A DNA stretch of 64,000 bases from Hygrophila difformis. Lineage: Eukaryota > Streptophyta > Magnoliopsida > Lamiales > Acanthaceae. The notes under the pieces are model-generated. The model had not been told where the DNA came from, made no database searches, and worked only from the letters and a program-made list of their open reading frames with translations. Below are positions 11,952-23,376 of this stretch, piece by piece (position 1 is the stretch's first letter; each line of letters begins with the position of its first letter). Location: assembly GCA_030278955.1 (NCBI GenBank), contig JAOANR010000014.1, positions 17,362,068 to 17,426,067 on the forward strand, written 5' to 3'. A program made the translations under genes and the position numbers.

Positions 11952-12287
11952 CTAGTGTCTCATGACGTCCTCCGGTGGGGTAGCAGGATCTTCCTCCGGA
12001 TCTTCCTCCTCCGAACTCGGCGGTAGTAGGTCGTCAAAGATAGTGTTTAAATCTTGCCCGTGGGCATCGATGTATTCCTTTAGTATTAAGTTTTGTGTAG
12101 TGAGGGTTTGAACTTGGCGCTCGAGTTGGTTTATGCGGTGATGATCCGCCTCTCTCAAGTTGCCCATGTGATGTAAATTGGCCTCCAATTGAGCCATACG
12201 GTACTTCATTTGCTCTAGGGTTTGGTGGGAATCGAGATGAACGCTCATCATCCTGACCATCAACTGCATCATGTCTTGACTAGCCAT
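11952..12287 (-). CDS. Small coiled-coil ORF upstream of gag in element E
   Basis: 111 codons from ATG at 12287, between the PBS and gag on the element's coding strand. The N-terminal half is methionine-rich (MASQDMMQLMVRMM). A heptad-like region follows (LEQMKYRMAQLEANLHHM; INQLERQVQTLTTQNLILKEYI) that should form a coiled coil. The C-terminus is strongly acidic (PPSSEEEDPEEDP). I do not recognise a family. The typical Tekay/Del layout has no separate ORF here. It may be an accessory protein or a displaced Gag N-terminus. Confidence 0.5.
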   Translation of the reverse strand: MASQDMMQLMVRMMSVHLDSHQTLEQMKYRMAQLEANLHHMGNLREADHHRINQLERQVQTLTTQNLILKEYIDAHGQDLNTIFDDLLPPSSEEEDPEEDPATPPEDVMRH

Positions 12288-12318
12288 CTAGCGCAAGCAA
12301 GAGATCTACGTTAATATT

Positions 12319-12455
12319 CGCCAAGATTCTAGGTTCGAGTTTCCAAGATTCTAAGTTCAAGTTTCGCCAAGATGCTAAGTTCAAGTTTCGCCAAGATTCT
12401 AAGTTCAAGTTTCGCCAAGATTCTAAGTTCAAGTTTCCAAGATGCTAAGTTCATA
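12319..12455. repeat. Tandem repeat, about 25-bp unit
   Basis: Five to six copies of a unit close to CGCCAAGATTCTAAGTTCAA plus GTTT, with small variants (gattct/gatgct) and some copies lacking CG. It lies in the 5' leader of element E, between the PBS and the small ORF. Confidence 0.85.
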
Positions 12456-12657
12456 GCAGAGATGCGACATGCATATGCAAATGATAATTCCCCCCAATAA
12501 TAATTTAATACACCATATACTTTTCCATGGGTTTTAAAATAAAGAATAAAAATTCTTCCATGGAAATAATACTTTAAAATTTAAAATAATAGTCAAAATA
12601 TTAATAGTAGTTTAAAAATAATAATGGTTTAAAAATAATAGTTTAAAAATAGCCGGA
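12456..12657 (-). other. AT-rich 5' leader of element E
   Basis: Low-complexity AT-rich sequence with repeated TTTAAAAATAATA-like stretches between the tandem repeat and the PBS. No ORF or RNA gene seen. Confidence 0.6.
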
Positions 12658-12668
12658 CTCTGATACCA
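12658..12668 (-). other. Primer-binding site of element E (initiator tRNA-Met type)
   Basis: The reverse strand reads TGGTATCAGAG, complementary to the 3' end of plant initiator tRNA-Met as used by many Ty3/gypsy and Ty1/copia elements. It starts 3 bases after the LTR end. Confidence 0.85.
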
Positions 12669-12671
12669 ACT

Positions 12672-15269
12672 TGTAACACCCCGGTTTTTGGTCACCCAGG
12701 TCGGGATGTCACCGCCACATCTCCCTAGTAAGACACGGTTTCTCCGAGCTTACTAAAGAGATGCAAGGCTAGGTATTGCAGTATTTAAAACATTTAAAGC
12801 ATTCGAAATAGCCCATACAATATAATTCGAAAATAATAATAGCATAGCGCAGCGGAAATATTTAGTTTAGTACAGTATCGCAGCGGAAATTATAAAAAGG
12901 GCCGACATGGCCAAAACACGGGTTAATCAGGCCCGTTCATAATATAGTCTAAGTACGAAATTTAAAAACAAAATAACAATTCCCAAAATCCCATGCATGA
13001 TTCGTGCTCATACAGGCTCATTCCACATATTCTGTAAAGAAAGGAATAAAAATGGTTTTGGTCAGCAAAATTGCTGAGTAAGTTAACACATGCATGATTG
13101 TAGGGTTTAAAAGCCATAAGTTTAATAATTTAACAAAAGCATGATAATAACATAATATTTAGTTTCATCTAATCCATATCCAATAGCATAATTTATCTCA
13201 GGCTCTATTTAATAACACTTACCACATGGTTCAAAATAATAGCCATAACTTAAATAAAGCATTTAAATAATTTAATTTGACAACAATATCATTTAATCTA
13301 GTTTAATTTAATTTAGAATCCCCATTACATTCCCGATTTGGTATTTCAAAGTTTCACGATAAAAATCGCGATGTCAACAAGTTTAGCCGGTAGCCCGGCG
13401 GCCGCAGCCGTATCAGCCGTACCCAGTACCACTCCGGAGCCTCGGGAAACCCATACGGATATTCACGAGAGTGTAGGCTCTATATTTCGCCGTTTTGGCA
13501 ATATCACATTTCAAGTATAGCGCGCGGGGTCACCATCGTCCATTACGGCACGAAGTGAATCGTTAGGGGGCACCCTGCAGAGCACTCACCCCTAATTTTA
13601 ATTTATCAAGTTTGTAAGGGGATTTAGTTTTTAAAATCTGCCTTCCATTGTATTAATTTAGAAACAATATCTCAATTCGTTTCAACCCTAAAGGTTAATT
13701 CCATGTTTCAACAAGATTTCAAAATTTCGTTTCGGTAAATCACAGTTTACTCCAAAATTCGTCTAAAATCAGATTTAATTCCAAAAATTCCAAAATTTCA
13801 CATCTGACTCGGAAACATCAAGATCTACAACTTTCGTGTTTTAACTTTTTCAATCCGAGATACCTAAGTAGGTCAAAATCGCCAATTTTCGCATAAGAAG
13901 AAATCTGTCCGAGTTTAACATGCCACAGTTTAAAGATTTCAAATTCTAACATATCAATTCAACTCCAAACTTAATGAAATTTGACAGGGATCATCTTAAG
14001 ACATTTATCTACAACGTTCATGTTTGGCCAAAGATCTAAAACAGCCTAGACCCTATGTCAAAAACGAGATCAAGATCATTCCTAAGTTCTGTCCAAGATT
14101 TCAAGATCTAGAATCAAACAGTTCGGTTTCAACAGGTTTTCACATATCAAATCAACTCCAAAAATTCTCAAATTTTTACAGTAGCTAGGTCTAAGTCTTA
14201 GGAACGTTTTTCGTGTTTTAAGTTCTTCCGTTTGAGTTCGTTTTAAGGGTCGGAAAAATTCACCAAATCTGTTGCGTCGGTAGAAAACAAAAGTGGACAG
14301 ATTTATGGTTCTTGTTGAATCTTTTAGGTTTCGAATGTTTTAAAATCTCCCAAAACCATGTAAGGTTAACTTACAGTGTCTATGAACGTCGGGAATGTCT
14401 AGTTTGGAGGCGTGGCTTCCAGGTCACCGTTTCTCCTCTCCGTTCGTCGGGTTCTACGATCTAGATTCGATACGGGGTGTAGAAAGAAAAGAATCGAAGT
14501 TAGAATCCGTTTTCGGATTGAAACGTGAAAAGATTTATTGGACTAGAGCTTACCACAACGTTTGGAGACCTTGGATTTTCGTCCAAGCTGCTGCCTCCGT
14601 TTGGTGCTTTCCGTCGACTCCGAATTTAGGGTTTCGAACGTATAGAAGATTGTAGGGTTTTGTAAACTTGTTTGGGGCTCCCAAGGGGCTTATTTATAGA
14701 ATTCTAAGTCCCTAGGGCGTCCACAACCGACCTAAAAGTCTGGAATCGAGAGATGTTCAACCGAAAGTCGAAAAATCCGCGTTCGGGCGAGAGATTCACG
14801 CAACGACCGAATCTGTGGGGTGGCGCGGTCGTGGCGCGCTAATGCCACTTCACCGCACGGCCACCGCGCCGACTTCGCCTGGACTTCGGTCCGGGCGGGT
14901 CGTGCGATCCGTCGTGCTTTTCCGCCTCTCTTTCGGGTTTCTATCCCTCTATGCTCCCGAATTCCGATTTCCGGGGTATATTCGGGTCCATACTTTCTCT
15001 CTAATTTTATTCTCAGTCTAATTGGATGTTTTGGACTCGAATACTCGAGTTCATTAGTGTCGGGTTTTGGTGTTCCATTTATCCATCCTTTTGTTTAATT
15101 AAATTCCTTTAATTCCTTTTTAAGTAAAAATCTCATTTCTCATTTTCTTATCTTTATTTATTTCTTTTATTTGCTGGTTTTGTTTATTTATTTATAGTAT
15201 TTATTTTATTTATTATTTATTTATTTAATTACTGTTTTATTTTATGTTGGAAAATTCTCGGGTATTACA
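12672..15269 (-). repeat. 5' LTR of element E (2598 bp)
   Basis: On the element's strand it starts TGTAATACCCGAG and ends GGGTGTTACA, the usual ends of plant Tekay/Del-like LTRs. The right boundary at 15269 is taken from the terminal ACA. The 3' LTR is outside the window. No gene is seen inside. Confidence 0.85.
14691..14701 (-). promoter_or_regulatory. TATA box of element E LTR
   Basis: The - strand reads TTCTATAAATAAG about 570 bp into the LTR, giving a U3 of about 0.57 kb and a long R-U5 of about 2 kb. Confidence 0.55.
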
Positions 15270-16329
15270 ACATGGGTATTGAATTAATACGATGATATAA
15301 AATGAGAATATAGTGTTTTTTGGATTACATGAGATTCAAAATTATTTGCTTAAATAGTGGTTGGAATGCATGCAACAAAAATTAAAAGGAAACTAAAGGA
15401 GATAATAAGATGAATGAAGGAAATATTCAACCCAGGTGGATATAATATAAAATAAATTATTTTTACTGTTAAAAAATTAAATATATATAATTTTATTTCA
15501 TATCTAAAATGATGAGAGCAAGTGAAAAATAAATACCTCTTAACTATTCAAAATTAGAAAAAATTACTCCACCCATCCCACTAATTTTGTCGCACTTTCC
15601 TTTTTGGTTAGTTCCGCTACAACTGTCACATTTTTCTTTTTACAAAAACTTACTCCACAAACATCAACTAAAACATCGCATCAACTAATTACTCCGCTTA
15701 ATCACAATAACCCATTATATCTAAAATACCGTGTCCAAAAGTTTGGGGACGGTATTACCGGAACTGATGGAGTATATTTTGCATTATTAAGGTTCTAAAA
15801 AAATATTAATTTACTCCCTAATATGTTGTACATTTTGACTATTATCCCCAAAGTTTTTAAAAAATATTATTTATACTTTTTATTGTCTTTTCATCATTTA
15901 AAACTTATATTTTATTACGTAATGTATTTTAAATTTTTGTTGTGATTAGTTTTTATGGACTAATATTTAAATTAAAAAATAAATTTTAATTATAATTACG
16001 TTTTGATTATCTGTTAATTTTTTAAATATTACTTTAGTCCATAATATTTTCTCCAATTTTATCTTTTCCATAATCGATGAGGATTACTGGATTAATGATA
16101 TTATGTCTAATAATTAAACTATGACGTGTTTTAGTCTTTTTTTTCCTTTTCTTTCTTTTCTTCTTTTAAAAGAAAAAAATTATGTAGAATTTTTTTAGAA
16201 TGGTATAAAATTTTTTAGGTGATTAGTCATTTTATATTAATCAATATTTTAGGGTCAATTTAATATTTACATCATATTTTCAATGAATTAATTTATTTAA
16301 AATATGATTATTATATTATATTCCTTATA
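15270..16329. other. Unassigned AT-rich DNA between two elements
   Basis: Very AT-rich sequence between the LTR of element E and the poly(A) end of the LINE. Apart from a MITE-like repeat at 15566-15772, no gene, RNA or repeat was recognised. It may be the oldest layer visible in the window. Confidence 0.6.
15566..15772. mobile_element. Degenerate Stowaway-like MITE (207 bp)
   Basis: Ends CTCCACCCATCCCA and, in reverse complement, CTCCATCAGTTCCG, flanked by TA (15564-15565 and 15773-15774). The ends resemble the Stowaway consensus CTCCCTCCGTCCC with several changes. Non-coding. Confidence 0.65.
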
Positions 16330-16415
16330 TTTTTTTTTTTGGCGTAGCCTAAGCCGGAAAAGAAAAAGGAAAACAAGAAAAATAAAACAAGAAAAGAAAA
16401 ACAAAGCCAGCAAGA

Positions 16416-17316
16416 TTAAATCCTAGGGAACCATACGCCGGACGCATCCGCCGCCATGTCCCCTAGCACAAAGTCCGGAGGGAAAGTCCACGTAGTGAAG
16501 AAATCCTGGATCGCCGCTCCATGCCTAGCAAGACGATCGGCCACCTTGTTCCCTTCTCGAAGGACATGGAAAATTTGACAGTCCCTGAAAGATGCCCTGG
16601 TATCATTCACTATTCTCACCATTGCAGCCAATGGGTGGAAATCATCTCTTGAGTCCAACATCTTAATAGCTGTAGAGGAGTCCGAATACACACAAAGCCG
16701 TTCAATGCCCTATAAGCGAAAGAAAGGCCTGCAGATAGAGCAGCGAGCTCCACATAAGTGTTTGTAGCTTCTCCGAGGAAGCCACAACCCCCTCCTAACC
16801 ACTGTCCTTCTTCGCTCCGAACCACAAACACGTATCCCGCACGCCCCTGGTTGCCAGCCGAGCTACCATCGACGTGAAGGATAGTCTCAAACCCCCTTCT
16901 AGAATGCCAATTAACCATGCAGGTAACAGGAGAACAATTCGAGCGAGTCCTCTGACCCTTCAAGATATCAGCCACCATGAAGTGAATATCCCGCTTGAGC
17001 CTCCACCTCGACTTAGAGATGCCGCGAAAAATCCGGGCATTACGTTCCACCCATAAATTCCAAAGGATAGCCAGGAAGAGAATACCAAAGCAGCCATATA
17101 TCCCTTTTAAGAATTCACAGATGGATTCTCTAGGGATCAAGTTACCATCTGGAGGAATATGAATGAAGAACGATTGCCAGACATTGCTTGCCCAAGGGCA
17201 ATAAAATAAACAGTGTGACCAAGTTTCCTCCGCGATGCCACAAATTGTACAGAGGGGTGACGATGCCAGGTTGCGCTTGTACCGAAGAGAGTTGACCGGT
17301 AACGCCTCATGGCTCA
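16416..17316 (-). pseudogene. LINE zf-RVT end and RNase H
   Basis: The zf-RVT cysteines/histidine (CTICGIAEETWSHCLFYC) lie just inside the right edge, followed by the common plant LINE segment ILWNLWVERNARIF. RNase H follows: LHVDGSSAGNQGRAG (first Asp), the ELAALSAGL region (Glu), YSDSSTAIKML (Asp) and GNKVADRLARHG. The frame changes between about 16691 and 16616, so the domain is broken. RNase H at the ORF2 C-terminus is known in plant L1-clade LINEs. Confidence 0.88.
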
Positions 17317-17321
17317 GTAAC
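17317..17321. repeat. Target-site duplication of element B, left copy
   Basis: GTAAC, repeated at 34762-34766 on the other side of element B. Five bases is the usual duplication length for Ty3/gypsy integration. Confidence 0.95.
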
Positions 17322-20153
17322 TGAAACTTTTGACAATTTTCTACACGAGTATTTTCTAAAATATCCCAGGTTAAACTTATTAAATGAAAAGAGTTATGAT
17401 TCAGGGGAAAGGGGTTTAAGGATATATTTCACTTTTTATTACTCGAATGGGGTATTCTGATTTCAAACGGCGCTGTGGACCTCACTGGCATGAAACTTTT
17501 GACAACTTTCACGGTGCAGCCGGGATAGATAGTTCAATCTTGACCTTCAGTCTGTCACACTGAAGGTCCCTGGCAATTTGCATCATGAAACTTATCATAA
17601 TTTCATGTCATGAAAATCCGTGCCATGAAACTTTTATCACATTCCCACTATATGAGCATTTTCTAAAAAATCACATTCCTGGTTTTCAATTTTATTTAAT
17701 GAAACCAATTTATGATGGCGGAGTTGGGATTAGGGATATATTTATAGGTTGTTGCGTTTTTATTACTCGTGTTAAGAAACTGTGGCCCGAAAGCGCACGG
17801 TGTCAAAAATTGCAGTAATTTATAGTAAGACCGGATCGTTCACTGGAGGATGTGCGATAGAAGCAAGACCCACGTCATTTACTAAGATTTTCCACTCGGT
17901 TACTCGATTCAAGTTTGTGTTTTGACTATCAACTACTTGACAGAATTTAAACTAAGCTATGAAAGCAGTAAAGTAAAACAGACAAAATTATTCTACAGAG
18001 CGAATTAAATTTAATCTAAGAAAGCAATAAAATTATTCTAAGAAAGCGATTAAGATTATTCTAAGAAAGCAGATTTAAAATGAGACAGAAGGGACAGGAA
18101 GAAAAGAATTAAAGATTGGACAAGATTCAGACGAGACACAATTAAACTTCCATTTTAATACACAGACCTTAGCTTGGGATAATCCTTTTAGTTAGCTAAC
18201 TCTCATGCTCTCTACACCGTGTTCCCTTTAACAGACAGGTACTTACAGTAAAAGTTTACATGCTCTTAAGAAAACAACCTCTAAGACACCACAAACTTAT
18301 AACTCCTCTTGCAATGCCTTGCGAGAGTATGTCAGCCATCTGTGGTGGACAAGCAACACCCGACAAATCACTTATTGAAGTTTCAAGTACTGCCATCATT
18401 CCCCCATGTCACACCCAAAGATTCTAATCAAGCCCTGAACTATCCCTTAACTCTCAGTCCTAGTAGCAGTTACACAACTCTCAATACAACCGAGTGACCT
18501 CTAAAGAAAGCAGTTAAAAGAAAGCGGTAGAAGAAAGCGGTAAAGAAAGCATTTAAAATCCTATCACTCGGAGGTTTTTGAAAGTCTGACCCTGGTAGTA
18601 AAAGAAAGCCCCCAGTCAGAATGATCGGGTGTGGATCAAGAATTCCCTGTTCTCGGTGAACTGCTCGCAGTGTTCACTTCCCGTCGGGTGATTATGAGAT
18701 ACAAACTAATGAAACAAACTAATAAATTAGTTCATTCCGGATGCACTCACTCATGACTCAAAAATAGGCATTGGCAGAAGAGGATAGCAGTTGAAAGAAT
18801 ACTCAACCCTATCTTAGAAAATAACCAAGGTCTATGTATTGTTCCTCTAGAATTATCTAACACACTGTATTTGAATCCAAGTGGATCCCATCTCGGTGCG
18901 TTAATTAAGACTAGATTCCCAATACATAGCAATTCTGGAAAATAATAGATGCTTGAAAATCATTCCCTAAACACGTACTAGACTCTCAATTAAAACACAG
19001 ATCCTTTCAGTCTAGGTGAGACCTAATCGCTGACTCTGCTTCTAATTTCCCAAAATCAACCCTCAGTCGGATATAAATTAGTCATAACTGTGGAATTTAT
19101 CCCTTACTTAGATCCGGATTTTATAAAAGAATTTTTGTTGGAAATTTATTGTGAGACATCTGATTTAAATCAAGACTTCTATGTCCAAGGGAAGGATCCC
19201 AAAATAATATTGACCACAATATCAACATAGTAATATCAGGCATAAATTTATAGAGAAGTGTAAAATTAAGTAACCCAAAATATAAAGTGGGTCTAGACAG
19301 AAGTTGAAACACAGAGATGAAATAGCCGGAAATGAGAAGAATTTTGGCTAAAAAGAATGCCAGAAATAACTGGGGTCGTCTGGACTGCAAACATCTGCTA
19401 TCCAGTTCCCAATTATTCCAGATGGAATGATTTTGGACAGCAAAAGATCTTAATGACAGTGATCGCTATCATCAAGACTCCTACTATCTGTGAAATGAGA
19501 GAAAAACCTACATGTTTTCTTACTGCAGTATTATTCAAACACTGTTGATCGACACCGTTTGATAATAATACAGCTCAAAATTCAGGTTTGAAATTAAGAT
19601 AAAGAAAAGGAAATTGTATCCGGATGGGATTCAGCTGAGCAGCTATTATAATCCCGGATGGATGAACCGCCAAGGCTTCCACCGACCACTATCCAGACCA
19701 TGCAAAATAACATCTAGTAATTAATATACAGACCACGAGCTAGTTATACGTATGGGAATACCCGCCAACATTAGTCTGTTATATCTCTTACTAACTGTTT
19801 CACACAACACGGGTAAAGACAAAATGAATAAAAGAAAATATTTTTAGGTCATCTTGTATGAGAGACATTGGTTTCTCATGCAAGGGTATGGAATTAAATC
19901 CATAATTACTCTTTATGTCTAAATAATCACTCATTCCATAATTAATTAATTAATTACAGTCCGGATTATATACTTAGATCATTAGAGTTTAATTTTTGTA
20001 GAAAATTCTTTTAATGGAATTGAACAAAATTCTTTATATCACATTAATCATGGGTTGAGATCATTGGATTTCAACCTCCAAATGCTAGTATAAAGGTTCA
20101 ATAATTTAAGTGAGGAAAATGGAGAAATGGAAAATTTGGCAAGAAGATGCCAA

Positions 20154-20505
20154 CTACGACGCTAGACAAATGTTACGGCGCTATCCAAGGATAGCGCCGT
20201 GATGATAACGTCGTAGGGAGAATTTTTAGAAGTGTTGATAAAATTGGAGGGTACGGCGCTATACACTAAATGACGACGCTATCCTAGGATAGCGTCGTAG
20301 ATATAGCGTCGTAAGTGGGTTTTGTGAAGGATTAAGCATTTTGGGGACCTACGGCGCTAGACAAAAATTACGACGCTATCCTTGGATAGCGTCGTTGGTG
20401 TAGTGCCGTAGGACAAATTTTTGTTCAAGTTCTGGGCAACTACGGCGCTAAACCTCACCTAAGACGCTATCCAAGGATAGCGCCGTAGGGCGGTTAGCGT
20501 CGTAG
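20154..20505 (-). repeat. Stem-loop cluster 2 (TACGGCGCTA class), element B 3' LTR
   Basis: Four consecutive units of about 60 bases. Each has an outer arm, an inner palindrome such as ACGGCGCTATCC-AA-GGATAGCGCCGT, and a complementary outer arm (20154-20217, 20262-20312, 20351-20421, 20451-20505). Inner stems vary in pairs: GGCGC with GCGCC, or GACGC with GCGTC. Confidence 0.88.
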
Positions 20506-21153
20506 CTAGCCCAGAAACATGTTGTTGTTCGGGTGATGCAATCTATGCGATTGCTAACCCTATTTTCAAGTTCATGGTTCACTTATGCAAGACAGGAGAC
20601 AAGAGAAAGCATTAACAGTTATAAAAAATAAAATAAAGTGCAAGGAAAACTCAAATAACAGTAAAAATAAAGCACAAATGAACCATAAACCTAAGTTAGG
20701 GTTTTTAACCAACACATCATGCATGAAATTCCACAAACAATAGTAAAAACACAAACCCACATAAAACTGTAAAACAAGGTGACCAAGGGGTCATTCAACC
20801 AAAATAAAGCAATAAATCCATGGACTCATGTCCATTTCATGATTTTGGGACTCTTTTTGTGATTAACTTCCCATTTATAAGAAATGGCTTGATAATACCC
20901 ATCATTTGGGTATTTCAAGCCTTAATAAGAGTTCAACAAAGCTGGAAATAATGTAAAATGCGGCTAGCTAGGGTAGCAAATGCTAATGACAACACTGGTC
21001 TATAATAAAAATCTAAACTAGGGCATAAATATAAATAATACAAGAAAATAAAATCCTAACTACCTAACTAACCTACACACCTCAAGAACACTAGGTTGTC
21101 TCCAAGTTTGAGTGTTTTCTGGCTTGATTCTGATCATTGGAGTCAACTGGTCC

Positions 21154-21160
21154 TTATATA
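21154..21160 (-). promoter_or_regulatory. LTR TATA box, element B 3' LTR
   Basis: The - strand reads CCTATATAAGGAC about 610 bp into the LTR, between stem-loop clusters 1 and 2. Confidence 0.65.
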
Positions 21161-21219
21161 GGTGGGAAACCCTAGGCCCATAGGCCCCCAGGCCTTGAAA
21201 TTGGAGTTCTGAGCCTCAG

Positions 21220-21485
21220 TACGACGCTATAGCTGGGTACGGCGCTATCCTACTACGGCGCTATAGGTCTAGCGTCGTAGTCTTCCATCCCGAAGACACT
21301 CTTTGTTTCTGAATGGACAGCTTACGGCGCTATCCTTGCTTACGGCGCTATACTCAACTACGGCGCTATACATGTTTAGCGCCGTCCACCTTTCTTCAAC
21401 TGTCAGCTTCAGTTTCCTCCTACGGCGCTAGACCAAGCTACGGCGCTATACATGCATAGCGTCGTAGTTTGTGTCTAGCGTCGTA
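21220..21485 (-). repeat. Stem-loop cluster 1 (TACGGCGCTA class), U3 of element B 3' LTR
   Basis: Repeated TACGGCGCTAT arms and complementary ATAGCGTCGTA arms just upstream of the TATA box, at the place where elements A and D carry the GTCGCGG class. Confidence 0.85.
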
Positions 21486-21771
21486 ATATCCTGTAAAATC
21501 AACTTTTTGTGGGTTTTTCATTTCTTTTCCCATCTTTTTGTTTCTTTTTTCTTTTCTTTTCTTTTCTCATGTTTTTGGATTTTTCTAACATAAATGTGTA
21601 ATAAAATTACATATTTATGCATTTTTCATACCAGCTCAATATTTTTACAATTATGCATAAATCAGTCTAATTCTACTGCTTTCTTATTTAATATAAGACC
21701 GGAATGCGATCAAATGCCCGTTTCAGACACGGAAATGGATTGAAAATAATGGTCATTTCTGGCCATTATCA

Positions 21772-23376
21772 ACATCCTCACATTTAATACTGATCGTCCC
21801 CGAGCAGTCAGAGTCAATGTTCCTAAGAACACGGACTCTACATATTCAATTCATTTTCGTGGCTTCATAAATCACATTCTTTTCGGATTGGGATAAGGCA
21901 ATCAAAAACTTCAAGTATTAATTTCCTTTGATTGCAGTGTTTAATGAAATGATACTTGCTCACTATATCGGGCCTACAAATCAAACATTATCATCAATCC
22001 TTCATGAACATCGTGTTTGAAAAATGCAAGGATTAAAAATCAGAATCAGGGGATGGCATGAACATGTTTAATGAAACAGAGCCTCATATATAAGAGAATC
22101 GGGAAAATTCACTCACTCTCAATGGGGTTTAATCAGTGTATCGCTCATAATCAAGTTTAATTAAATTATCCCATAAGCTTGCAATCAGACCAACTCGCCA
22201 CCGGCTCATTTCCTCAAATCGAGATCATGAGGTCTTATTTAAGGGTTAAAACGGGGCATACGGTTGTAACATTAGGTAAGGAAAATGAATTATTGGGTTA
22301 ATAAGTGGCAAGAATCCATTCCATCATACTTGGCACGTTTATTTAAAGTTTATGATCATCAATATTTTTCTCTCTTTTGCTTTTCTTTACTATTGCATAA
22401 CATTAGACTATGTCTAATTTGCTTTGTCATTTGCAATTTATTGTTGTTGAATGGATCTCAACACACATATTTTTTTTTAATCGGTTTATTGAATACCGAT
22501 TTATACATCTATGATGATCACAAATTCAATGCCTTGATAAAATTTATTCTTGCACACTTGGGTTTGAAATTTTTAGGTCTTTTTGTAGGCTAGGAAAAAT
22601 ATAGTGGGTTTCAAAGAAAAATTAGGCTTAAAGGCTCAACTTGGTTAATCCTAAAGGGTAAATATTTTTGGGTTTGGATTTCAAAAGAAGGCCAAAATTT
22701 GGGTTTTTCTAAGTGCCTCGATCATATGCTCGATTTTAGGAATATGGCATGGTCTTGAATCGGTCCCAATCGCAAGTTCTAGTTTCCTTTAATCAAAATG
22801 ATTCGCACATCGAAGAAATAAGTGAGTAAAAGTGACTCATGGCTCAAATCTCACAAGGTTGGGTTGATTCATGTCATACAATATTCTCAAATTTAATCAA
22901 AGCTTAGTTCTAACAATTTACTCAATCAAAATCTCTAACATGCAGATTTATTTCCCAATAAGCTGATCGCATCATTGAATTTTTATAGCTCAAAACCTTA
23001 GGAATTCATGTCATGCATGTTTTCAAATATATTATCCCAATTTAAAAGTTTGAAAATTTAATCATAAGCCTAAATTCAACATGTGAATTTAGAGCAGGTT
23101 TATGCATATTTTTGCTGGTTATTTAATTTAAAGCAGTAAAGAGGCACTGCTGACATACGGAGCATGTCAACAGCATATTTTTGGCCTGACAGTCACTTAT
23201 TCATCTTGGACTGTCAGACATCTTTTCAAGAATAAATTTGTTTTTGGACTGCAAAATTCCCTTTTGGAAAGCGGAAATTACATCAATTACAAGAGATTTC
23301 ATGCAATAAGAATGAATTTGCACAAACGACAGAAATTCTCTTATTAAGCTCAAAAATGAATAGGGGCAGATTAGAT
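21772..23376 (-). other. Element B 3' noncoding segment and purine tract
   Basis: Homologous to 1043-2686 and 58620-60258. The purine-rich tract AAATGTGAGGATGT abuts the LTR (21772-21785, - strand). It carries a short A run (T9 at 22470-22478 on +). The 102-codon + strand ORF at 22285 is antisense and has no support. Confidence 0.75.

Larger units (their letters stand above)
7199..15269 (-). mobile_element. Element E: Tekay/Del-like Ty3/gypsy element, truncated
   Basis: From right to left on the - strand: 5' LTR, tRNA-Met-type PBS, an extra small ORF, gag with two zinc knuckles, aspartic protease, RT, RNase H and integrase. Domain order and RT/IN motifs place it in the plant chromovirus group, most like Tekay/Del; the chromodomain itself is not seen because the sequence is cut at 7199 by element D. 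The rest should lie beyond D, left of the window. A G-run frameshift near 9484, a nonsense codon at 7862 and a MITE insertion show it is old and defective. Confidence 0.88.
16330..17321 (-). mobile_element. L1-like LINE, 3' fragment (left of element B)
   Basis: It holds the end of the zinc-finger-like zf-RVT region, an RNase H domain and the 3' UTR, ending in a poly(A) tail seen as 11 T at 16330-16340 on the + strand. It is continuous with 34767-37989 once element B is removed: the zf-RVT reading crosses the GTAAC duplication (17317-17321 and 34762-34766). Confidence 0.9.
17322..21771 (-). repeat. 3' LTR of element B (4450 bp)
   Basis: On the element's strand it starts TGATAATGGCC and ends GTCAAAAGTTTCA. 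It is almost identical to the 5' LTR at 30332-34761, with scattered substitutions and one about 20-base difference at 21426-21450, where this copy has one more TACGGCGCTA half-unit. Confidence 0.95.

Noticed and set aside
14395..15098. Host gene fragments (86-92 codon + strand ORFs)
   Set aside because: Inside the element E LTR; no domain, and frames are not continuous.
17585..18497. Small ORFs repeated at 30595-31507, 38127-38393 and elsewhere (62-88 codons)
   Set aside because: They recur only because the LTR recurs, have no domain, and vary in frame between copies.
20154..20505. CRISPR-like array of palindromic repeats
   Set aside because: Repeats are uneven, spacers are not uniform or unique, and the arrays lie inside LTRs of a plant retrotransposon with no cas genes.
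22285..22593. 102-codon + strand ORF with hydrophobic stretches
   Set aside because: Antisense in the 3' noncoding segment of element B; the equivalent stretches in A, C and D do not keep the frame.
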